This document shows, one piece after another, positions 1 to 4,488 of a stretch of 5,673 nucleotides of DNA. The notes beneath the pieces were generated by a model. It was not told the origin of the DNA. It made no database searches and worked only from the letters and a program-made list of their open reading frames with translations. Numbering within the stretch: position 1 is the first letter of the stretch; every line of letters starts with the position of its first letter. The position numbers and the translations under genes are program-made. This DNA comes from Verrucomicrobiota bacterium (GTDB taxonomy: Bacteria > Verrucomicrobiota > Verrucomicrobiia > Limisphaerales > UBA1412): positions 1 through 5,673 of the forward strand of contig JAFZAR010000147.1 of the NCBI GenBank assembly GCA_017557085.1, written 5' to 3'.

Positions 1-20
1 AAAAGGGGTAGATATGAGGT

Positions 21-60
21 AAATTAAAAGCGTGCAAGGTGCTGGTAACACCTCGCACGC
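21..60 (-). terminator. Intrinsic terminator of the 26-codon small-protein gene
   Basis: Bases 30-41 pair with 49-60 in a 12-pair stem with one A/C mismatch (36/54) and a 7-base loop (42-48). Read on the minus strand, the stem is followed at once by TTTTAATTT, a usable U-rich tract, whereas nothing U-rich follows on the plus strand. The hairpin begins 13 bases after the stop codon of the small open reading frame at 74-154, so it most simply terminates that gene. Confidence 0.72.
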
Positions 61-73
61 TGTTGTGGCGGAT

Positions 74-154
74 TTATTTGATCCGCTTGGTCATCATAAT
101 AAATATGATGAACAAGATGATTGCTGTTAGTGTTGTAATGTCTTCAGTGATCAT
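74..154 (-). CDS. Small hydrophobic single-span membrane protein, 26 aa
   Basis: This is a 26-codon reading frame, ATG at 154 to TAA at 74, with product MITEDITTLTAIILFIIFIMMTKRIK. Residues 1-8 are polar and acidic (E4, D5). Residues 9-21 are an almost unbroken hydrophobic stretch rich in Ile and Phe, and the tail is basic (K23, R24, K26). The charge pattern suggests one membrane helix with its C-terminus in the cytoplasm. Three features support a real gene: a purine-rich ribosome binding site (GGTGGTG, bases 172-166) 11 bases before the ATG, promoter-like sequence upstream, and a strong terminator 13 bases after the stop. I do not recognise a family. Size and composition fit KdpF-like accessory peptides, small regulators of membrane complexes, or type I toxin peptides, but no kdp genes are visible and I found no convincing antisense RNA promoter. 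The function is unknown. Confidence 0.6.
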   Translation of the reverse strand: MITEDITTLTAIILFIIFIMMTKRIK

Positions 155-189
155 CTTTTTTATTTCACCACCTTTCCTATAGTTATTCA

Positions 190-218
190 TTTTTCCCTTC
201 CATTTTTGAAAGTGTCAA
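190..218 (-). promoter_or_regulatory. Possible proximal promoter of the small-protein gene
   Basis: A perfect TTGACA -35 hexamer lies at 218-213 on the minus strand. The best -10 candidate is AAAAAT at 194-189, a 4-of-6 match with 18-base spacing, so the -10 is poor. Start-site placement near 182 would leave a leader of about 28 bases carrying the ribosome binding site. The stronger candidate promoter for the same gene lies further upstream at 293-320. Confidence 0.3.
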
Positions 219-244
219 AACGACATCCATAGGCCAGGAAGTGT

Positions 245-280
245 GATGAAAACAAAAGACCCCAGCACCGGGCTTTCATC
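245..280 (-). promoter_or_regulatory. Terminator-like or attenuator-like hairpin upstream of the small gene
   Basis: On the minus strand AAAGCCC (276-270) can pair with GGG (263-261) and CTTT (258-255), with a 2-base bulge and a 6-base loop, followed by TGTTTT. That is the shape of a weak intrinsic terminator. An alternative outer stem, GATGAAA (280-274) with TTTCATC (251-245), is a perfect 7-base match. It uses the same AAA and takes up part of the U tract, so the two folds exclude each other. The hairpin lies just downstream of the promoter at 293-320 and about 90 bases before the small gene. It could be an attenuator, or simply a backup terminator behind ptsH. Confidence 0.35.
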
Positions 281-292
281 CACAACGGATTG

Positions 293-320
293 ATTTTAAA
301 CCATTTGTTCCCGTTATCAA
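293..320 (-). promoter_or_regulatory. Sigma-70-type promoter facing the small-protein gene
   Basis: TTGATA (320-315) and TAAAAT (298-293) on the minus strand are separated by 16 bases. The -10 is identical to those proposed for ptsH and for the adaptor gene. It lies downstream of the ptsH terminator, so it would start a new transcript near base 286 that runs through the hairpin at 245-280 to the small gene at 74-154. The surrounding sequence is A+T rich, which raises the risk of a chance match. No recognised gene lies in the roughly 330 bases from 155 to 487; besides this and the neighbouring signals, the stretch around 321-394 shows nothing I can interpret. Confidence 0.45.
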
Positions 321-395
321 ATTTTTATTTGGAAAAATATATTTGAGCGAAGCGAACCAAATCAAAAACCCTAACGGGATTTCAACCGTAGACGC

Positions 396-429
396 AAAAA
401 AAAAGGAAAGAGGGCGGAACCTCTTTCCT
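396..429 (-). terminator. Intrinsic terminator of ptsH
   Basis: GGAAAGAGG (405-413) pairs perfectly with CCTCTTTCC (420-428), with one further A-T pair (404/429) and a 6-base loop. On the minus strand the stem runs straight into nine T residues (404-396). It lies about 60 bases after the HPr stop codon and is the clearest terminator on this strand. Confidence 0.9.
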
Positions 430-452
430 AAAATGAAATTTTGTCTATAAAG

Positions 453-478
453 ACTTGTTCCGAAAAACGGGAACAAGT
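453..478 (-). terminator. Hairpin just after the ptsH stop codon
   Basis: ACTTGTTCC (453-461) pairs perfectly with GGAACAAGT (470-478) around an 8-base loop, 10 bases beyond the HPr stop. On the minus strand it is followed by CTTTATAG, a poor U tract, so it is a weak terminator at best. With the strong terminator at 396-429 it may instead protect the mRNA 3' end from exonucleases. Confidence 0.4.
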
Positions 479-487
479 GAGCCGGCA

Positions 488-790
488 CTAATCTTCGCCG
501 AACTTTTCGTTCACCAGTTTTTGGAGCTCGTCCAAAGCCTCACGGGCATCGGGACCGGTAGCCTTGACCAGGATGTGACTGCCTTCACCAGCGGCCAGCA
601 TCATCAAACCCATGATGCTCTTGCCGTTGACTTCTTCACCGTCTTTCTCTACATAGATAGAAGATTTGAAGCGACTGGCCAATTTAACAAATTTGGAAGC
701 AGGCCTCGCATGAAGCCCGTACCGGTTTAAAATAACCATCTTCTGGGACAACCCCTCCGATGTATCTAACTGATTGTTTTCGTCACTCAC
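488..790 (-). CDS. ptsH: HPr phosphocarrier protein of the phosphotransferase system
   Basis: This 100-residue HPr is the small cytoplasmic carrier that takes phosphate from enzyme I on a histidine and passes it to sugar-specific EIIA or regulatory targets. The active-site motif GLHARPAS holds His27, the equivalent of His15 in classical HPr. The motif NGKSIMGLMMLAA holds Ser58, the equivalent of Ser46. The 31-residue spacing between them matches the family exactly, and Ser58 implies possible control by an HPr kinase/phosphorylase. The start is GTG at 790, chosen because GGAG (801-798) sits 7 bases upstream. This start gives about 12 more N-terminal residues, polar and acidic, than the usual HPr. 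The alternative ATG at residue 18 would leave the first strand too short and has no better ribosome binding site. A good promoter lies upstream (875-903) and a terminator downstream, so it appears monocistronic here; no enzyme I gene is adjacent in the window. Confidence 0.95.
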   Translation of the reverse strand: MSDENNQLDTSEGLSQKMVILNRYGLHARPASKFVKLASRFKSSIYVEKDGEEVNGKSIMGLMMLAAGEGSHILVKATGPDAREALDELQKLVNEKFGED

Positions 791-868
791 AAGACAACTC
801 CGTTATTGGAGAAAATTTATAAACACAGCCGACTGCGGCTGACAGCGGCGGAGACACCCCGCCACCGG
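791..868 (-). promoter_or_regulatory. Structured 5' leader of ptsH
   Basis: The predicted transcript start near 868 gives a leader of about 78 bases. It contains two short G+C-rich hairpins: GGCGG (847-851) with CCGCC (859-863) around 7 bases, and CAGCCG (826-831) with CGGCTG (836-841) around 4 bases. They are followed by an A+T-rich, unpaired-looking stretch and then the GGAG ribosome binding site at 801-798. The second hairpin has no proper U tract, so it is not a convincing attenuator. Confidence 0.4.
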
Positions 869-874
869 AAACCT

Positions 875-903
875 ATTTTATGATGGAAACGCTCCGGAGT
901 CAA
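875..903 (-). promoter_or_regulatory. Promoter of ptsH
   Basis: TTGACT (903-898) and TAAAAT (880-875) on the minus strand are separated by exactly 17 bases, each hexamer one base off the sigma-70 consensus. Transcription would begin near 868 and run into ptsH. The promoter lies between the tRNA-Gln gene and ptsH, so ptsH can be expressed independently of the tRNA. Confidence 0.75.
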
Positions 904-904
904 T

Positions 905-936
905 GAAAACCCAACGGTTCTTTTATTTTGCCGTGG
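905..936 (-). terminator. Weak terminator candidate after tRNA-Gln
   Basis: On the minus strand CCACGG (936-931) pairs with CCG (917-915) and TGG (913-911), with one bulged base and a 13-base loop, followed by GTTTTC. The large loop and short U tract make it marginal. It is listed because no better stop signal lies between the tRNA and the ptsH promoter. Confidence 0.25.
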
Positions 937-964
937 AGAGGGGAACAGGGGGAAACAGGATAAG

Positions 965-1038
965 TGGCTGTCCGACCTGGATTTGAACCAAGACAGAGGC
1001 TTCCAAAGAGCCTAGTGCTACCATTACACCATCGGACA
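965..1038 (-). tRNA. tRNA-Gln, anticodon TTG, with encoded CCA end
   Basis: This is a 74-base cloverleaf on the minus strand. The acceptor stem TGTCCGA (1038-1032) pairs with TCGGACA (975-969), followed by G73 and an encoded CCA (967-965). The anticodon stem AGGCT/AGCCT (1013-1009 and 1001-997) encloses the loop CTTTGGA, giving anticodon TTG at 1006-1004, which reads CAA/CAG. The T arm is CTTGG-TTCAAAT-CCAGG. The weak U1-A72 pair and the G73 discriminator are typical of glutamine tRNAs. It is divergent from the transporter gene starting at 1178. Its own promoter is not clear; an A+T-rich TATAGA-like -10 near 1087-1092 lacks a good -35. Confidence 0.97.
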
Positions 1039-1124
1039 ACGCGCGGCCGTCTGAAACAGGCGTACCGCCGGAAGGAAGATAGCAATTCTATATAAGAAAG
1101 GTAAAGTATTTTTTAATAAAAGGC

Positions 1125-1152
1125 TGGATTTTTTTTGAAGATCCGTTACAAT
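1125..1152 (+). promoter_or_regulatory. Possible promoter of the transporter-dehydrogenase operon
   Basis: A good -10-like TACAAT lies at 1147-1152, 16 bases downstream of a poor -35 (TGGATT, 1125-1130, 3 of 6). It lies 25 bases before the start codon. A run of eight T residues (1129-1136) lies in the spacer. The placement is reasonable but the -35 is weak, so an activator may be needed, or the true promoter may be elsewhere in the gap from 1039 to 1177. Confidence 0.35.
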
Positions 1153-1177
1153 TTCCCCAGTTAAGGAAGTTTATAGT

Positions 1178-2917
1178 ATGAACTTTGTATTAAGAAGTCG
1201 GTTATCGGTGATGATGTTCATTGAGTACATCATCTGGGGTCTGTGGTATTCAACGCTCGGCGCTTATATGAGCACGAAGGGGTTCTCCGCTACGCAAATA
1301 CCTCTTGCGTATTCCTCTACGGCGATCGCCTGTATGATTTCTCCTTTCTTTGTGGGAATGGTGGCGGATCGCTTTTTCGCTACGGAGCGGGTCATGTCCG
1401 TGCTGAGTTTCCTGGGCGCGGGGTTCGCGATCCTGGCGGTGATGCAGAATGATTTTATTCTTTTCTTTACGTTCCTGCTGCTGCACACGATCTGCTACAT
1501 GCCGACTCTTCCGCTGGCCAATTCACTTTCTTTCAAACACTTGGATAATCCGGGCGAACAGTTCCCCTACATCCGTGTGTTCGGCAGTCTGGGATGGATC
1601 GCGGCCGGTTTCATCATTTCCGCGCTGCATTATGACAAATCCGCCGGAATGTTCTATGTGACAGCGGCTTTCAGCGCGGCGATGGGTATCTACTGCCTGA
1701 CTCTGCCGCATACGCCTCCGGTCAAGACTGATAAAAAGCCCACCGTCCGTGACATCCTGGGACTGGACGCGCTGGCTCTGATGAAGGACCGCAACGTGCT
1801 GGTCTTCATGCTGGGCTCATTCCTGACCTGTATCCCCATCACTTTCTATTTCAATGAGACCGGTTTGTATCTGGGCGAAAGCGGTATCGAGAAGATCGCC
1901 ATGACCATGACCATCGGTCAGTGGATCGAGGTCGGTTTCTTCCTGATCATGCCTATCATGTTCAAGGAACTGGGCATCAAGAAAGTCCTGCTTCTGGGCA
2001 TGCTCTGCTGGGTGCTGCGTCTGAGCTGCTTCGGCCAGGCCGCGGGAACCACCGGCAACCTCTGGTGGATGATCATCATGGGTATCGCTCTGCACGGCAT
2101 GGCTTATGACTTCTTCTTTGTCTCCGGGCAGATCTATATTGACAAGCGCGCTCCGGAAGCCATCCGCAGCAACGCTCAGGGATTCCTTTATTTCATGACA
2201 CTGGGTGCCGGTTTCTATGTGGGCAGCCTGGTCGTAGCCGCTGTGAACGCGCACTACAGCTCTGTGGTGGAGAAGATCGCGGCTGACGGAACGATCCAGA
2301 GTGTTACCCAGTTTGACTGGAACGGGATCTGGTACTTTGCCGCGATCCTGTCCGTTGTTATTTTCCTGCTCTTCGCCCTGGCGTTCAAAGATCAGACCGA
2401 GGAGAAAGAAGTGGCCGCGCGCCGTCCGATGCGTGCCTGGGGTGTTATCGCCTGCATCGTGGTCATCATGTTCGCTTTGAGCTTTGGCTTGCAGTATGCC
2501 TCCCAGAAGGACGCGACCTGCGCCGGTTATTGGACGGGTGACAAGTCCGGAGCTAAGATCACCGCGGATATCACTGCCGACAGTATCATTCTGACTCAGA
2601 CCGAGATCAACGGAACGATCACTTATCAGACCGGTACGATCGAGGATATCAAGGGAACAGTGTTCCCCGATGTCAATCCGGACAGACACCTGGTGACCTT
2701 CCCCGTGACGGTGTACAGCAATGAAAAGACGACCATCAAAGGCGAGGATGGCAAAGAGGTCACTTCCGCCACAGTGCTGAAGAAGGGTACCGGCTATCTG
2801 AACTGGGTGAAGAACAATAAGACTCTTTCTTATCAATTCGTTCCTGAAGGTGAAGAACTTAAACCGGGGAACGAGGTTATGTTGGAACACACCGTGAGAG
2901 TGTATCAAAAGAAGTAA
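1178..2917 (+). CDS. MFS transporter, nucleoside:H+ symporter family, with extra C-terminal domain
   Basis: This is a 579-residue inner-membrane transporter of the major facilitator superfamily. The signature YIRVFGSLGWIAAG (residues 131-144) and the later DFFFVSGQIYID (311-322) and AQGFLYFMTLGAG (333-345) point to the nucleoside:H+ symporter (NupG/XapB) family. Hydrophobic segments lie roughly at 10-30, 43-63, 73-90, 94-112, 135-150, 157-176, 205-225, 243-263, 268-285, 295-315, 335-357 and 384-403, the usual twelve. An additional segment at 418-438 follows a basic, cytoplasmic-looking linker (RRPMR). The remaining 140 residues are polar, Thr- and Val-rich and probably beta-structured, and should lie outside the inner membrane. 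NupG-type proteins are usually about 420 residues, so this is a long variant. AAGGAAG (1163-1169) is the ribosome binding site, 8 bases before ATG. It is followed 27 bases later by a Tat-exported dehydrogenase. The substrate is not determined; PVC relatives often sit in sugar-catabolic loci, so a nucleoside should not be assumed. Confidence 0.9.
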   Translation: MNFVLRSRLSVMMFIEYIIWGLWYSTLGAYMSTKGFSATQIPLAYSSTAIACMISPFFVGMVADRFFATERVMSVLSFLGAGFAILAVMQNDFILFFTFLLLHTICYMPTLPLANSLSFKHLDNPGEQFPYIRVFGSLGWIAAGFIISALHYDKSAGMFYVTAAFSAAMGIYCLTLPHTPPVKTDKKPTVRDILGLDALALMKDRNVLVFMLGSFLTCIPITFYFNETGLYLGESGIEKIAMTMTIGQWIEVGFFLIMPIMFKELGIKKVLLLGMLCWVLRLSCFGQAAGTTGNLWWMIIMGIALHGMAYDFFFVSGQIYIDKRAPEAIRSNAQGFLYFMTLGAGFYVGSLVVAAVNAHYSSVVEKIAADGTIQSVTQFDWNGIWYFAAILSVVIFLLFALAFKDQTEEKEVAARRPMRAWGVIACIVVIMFALSFGLQYASQKDATCAGYWTGDKSGAKITADITADSIILTQTEINGTITYQTGTIEDIKGTVFPDVNPDRHLVTFPVTVYSNEKTTIKGEDGKEVTSATVLKKGTGYLNWVKNNKTLSYQFVPEGEELKPGNEVMLEHTVRVYQKK

Positions 2918-2944
2918 CGATAAAATTATTTATTCTTGTAGATT

Positions 2945-4336
2945 ATGAAAAAAATCGAATGTAAACATGGGCTTTCCAGAAGACATTTTCTGGGAGCATC
3001 CGCGCTGGCGGCGACAGCGTTCACTATCGTCCCCGGCAGTGTCTTAGGTTTGAATGGAGCTTCTCCGTCCAGCGAACGTGTCAGGATCGCCGGCATCGGT
3101 ATCGGCGGTCAGGGCGGACATGACATCCGCAATCTGGCAGCGATCCCGGATGTGGATATCGTGGCTCTTTGCGATGTGGATTGGGACAAAGCGGCAGGGA
3201 TCTTTAATCAATTCCCTAATGCCAAGCGTTACAAAGACTACCGCAAGATGCTGGATGAAATGGAAGATCAGATCGACGCGGTCGTGGTCGGCACTCCTGA
3301 CCACACGCACGCTCCGGCCAGCATTTCCGCTATCCGCCGCAAGAAACATGTTTATTGCGAGAAACCTTTGACCCACACGATGTATGAATCCATGTGGGTG
3401 ATGAAAGAGGCCCGTAAGTACGGTGTCGCGACCCAGATGGGCAACCAGGGCCAGGCTTCGGAAGATACCTATCGCCTTTGTGAAATGATCCAGGCCGGCG
3501 CGATCGGCAAAGTCCGTGAGCTCCATGTTTGGACAGATCGTCCTTCCAACGGCCTCTTTGGTGAATACTGGCCGCAGGGTGTGAACCGTCCGCAGGGAAC
3601 CCCGGAAGTTCCGAAGAATCTGGATTGGGATCTGTGGCTGGGCACTGCTCCTGAACGTCCTTATAATCCTGCTTATCATCCGTTTGTATGGCGCGGCTGG
3701 TGGGATTTCGGTACAGGCGCTCTGGGTGACATCGGCTGCCACTTCTATGCTCCGATCTTCCGTGCCTGCGGTCTGACGGGTCACTATCCCAAGACCGTCC
3801 ACGCGGTTTCGACCCGTGTGAACGAAGAGACTTTCCCGCTGGGCTCTGTGGTGGAATGGCAGTTTGACAGCTATGACGGCAAACCGCCTCTGAAGATGGT
3901 ATGGTATGACGGCGGTCTGCGTCCGTTCCGTCCGGACATCGTTCCGGAAGGTGTGGCGATGGCTGAAAACGGCCGTCTGATCATTGGCGATGAAGGTATG
4001 ATCCTGGATTCGACCATCTTTGATGAGAAACGCCGCAAAGAAGTGGGCGATATTCCCAAGACTTTGGAACGCTCACCGGGGCACTATCAGGAGTTTGTGA
4101 TCGCTTGTAAAGATCCGAAGACTCCGGCCCGCATGAATTTCGACCAGGCCGCACCTTTGGCGGAAGTCGTTCTGATGGGTAATGTGGCTCTGAGAATGGG
4201 TCTGCGCGAGGATCTGACCCGCATCCGTCTGCATTGGGATCAGGAACAGTTCAAGTTCACAAATTCCAAGGAAGCCACCGAGTACGTCCATAAGACGTAT
4301 CGTGACGGCTGGAAAATAGACGGCTGTGAGCTCTAA
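2945..4336 (+). CDS. Tat-exported Gfo/Idh/MocA family oxidoreductase
   Basis: This 463-residue enzyme belongs to the glucose-fructose oxidoreductase/inositol dehydrogenase/MocA family, which oxidises or reduces sugars, polyols and related compounds with tightly bound or exchangeable NAD(P). The N-terminus carries a twin-arginine signal: SRRHFL at 11-16, then a hydrophobic Ala-rich stretch to about 36. It should be exported folded with its cofactor to the periplasm. The Rossmann fold begins at residue 46, with the glycine-rich loop GIGIGGQGG (50-58) and Asp77 at the end of the second strand, which favours NAD. The family EKP motif is at 139-141. The substrate-site motif GDIGCH (261-266) supplies Asp262 and His266, within the WWDFGTGALGDIGCH block typical of PVC-group members. 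The exact substrate cannot be read. No clear Shine-Dalgarno sequence precedes ATG 2945; the 27-base gap is A+T rich. It is probably co-transcribed with the transporter. Isoleucine codons are 21 ATC, 3 ATT and 1 ATA, suggesting high expression. Confidence 0.93.
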   Translation: MKKIECKHGLSRRHFLGASALAATAFTIVPGSVLGLNGASPSSERVRIAGIGIGGQGGHDIRNLAAIPDVDIVALCDVDWDKAAGIFNQFPNAKRYKDYRKMLDEMEDQIDAVVVGTPDHTHAPASISAIRRKKHVYCEKPLTHTMYESMWVMKEARKYGVATQMGNQGQASEDTYRLCEMIQAGAIGKVRELHVWTDRPSNGLFGEYWPQGVNRPQGTPEVPKNLDWDLWLGTAPERPYNPAYHPFVWRGWWDFGTGALGDIGCHFYAPIFRACGLTGHYPKTVHAVSTRVNEETFPLGSVVEWQFDSYDGKPPLKMVWYDGGLRPFRPDIVPEGVAMAENGRLIIGDEGMILDSTIFDEKRRKEVGDIPKTLERSPGHYQEFVIACKDPKTPARMNFDQAAPLAEVVLMGNVALRMGLREDLTRIRLHWDQEQFKFTNSKEATEYVHKTYRDGWKIDGCEL

Positions 4337-4360
4337 AATATAAAATAAATACTTTTCCGA

Positions 4361-4390
4361 GGGAGATCATTCAACGGTCTCCCTTTTTTT
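4361..4390 (+). terminator. Intrinsic terminator of the transporter-dehydrogenase operon
   Basis: GGGAGATC (4361-4368) pairs with GGTCTCCC (4376-4383), eight pairs with one T-G wobble and a 7-base loop, followed directly by seven T residues (4384-4390). It begins 24 bases after the dehydrogenase stop codon and separates this operon from the adaptor gene. Confidence 0.92.
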
Positions 4391-4409
4391 GAGGTGAAGA
4401 AGGTTTTTA

Positions 4410-4438
4410 TTGAGAAAAAGGACATACCTGTTTAAAAT
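4410..4438 (+). promoter_or_regulatory. Promoter of the efflux adaptor gene
   Basis: TTGAGA (4410-4415) and TAAAAT (4433-4438) are separated by exactly 17 bases and lie just downstream of the preceding terminator. Transcription should begin near 4445, about 44 bases before the adaptor start codon. The -10 is identical to that of the ptsH promoter. Confidence 0.72.
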
Positions 4439-4443
4439 TGAAC

Positions 4444-4466
4444 GGCTTTTTTGTTATGAAAAAGCC
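4444..4466. promoter_or_regulatory. Palindrome across the adaptor transcription start: operator or 5' stem-loop
   Basis: GGCTTTTT (4444-4451) is the exact inverse of AAAAAGCC (4459-4466), with one more T-G pair possible (4452/4458) and a 5-base centre. It starts 6 bases after the -10 box, so it overlaps the predicted start site. As DNA it could be the operator of a TetR- or MarR-type repressor, common at efflux operons. As RNA it would be a stem-loop at the very 5' end of the transcript, 22 bases before the start codon. No regulator gene is in the window. Confidence 0.5.
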
Positions 4467-4488
4467 AAAGCCATTTATTGGATGATCA

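Noticed and set aside
74..154. Type I toxin-antitoxin pair with an antisense RNA over the small gene
   Set aside because: On the plus strand TTGATC at 78-83 is followed only by a poor -10 (TAAATA, 100-105) and no dedicated terminator. The peptide is toxin-sized, but the antisense partner cannot be supported.
187..279. 30-codon minus-strand frame beginning at ATG 279, downstream of the 293-320 promoter
   Set aside because: No ribosome binding site is visible, it overlaps the hairpin and the TTGACA box, and its composition shows no domain or membrane segment pattern.
340..375. Short repeat-like GCGAAGCGAA motif and A+T-rich imperfect hairpin
   Set aside because: The repeat unit is only five bases and the pairing is broken; nothing distinguishes it from chance in A+T-rich intergenic DNA.
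276..488. 70-codon minus-strand frame starting at the ptsH stop codon
   Set aside because: It runs straight through the ptsH terminator (396-429), translating the U tract as Phe residues, and has no independent ribosome binding site.
900..1085. 61-codon minus-strand frame across the tRNA gene
   Set aside because: It is read through the tRNA-Gln cloverleaf and is explained entirely by the RNA gene.
1817..2908. 363-codon frame antisense to the transporter gene
   Set aside because: The product is rich in His, Asp, Arg and Gln with no fold pattern, as expected opposite a gene with C-ending codons. The sense strand encodes a clear MFS transporter.
3044..3802. 252-codon frame antisense to the dehydrogenase gene
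   Set aside because: It is a shadow of the strongly codon-biased sense gene, which has complete family motifs across this region; no ribosome binding site or recognisable domain is present.
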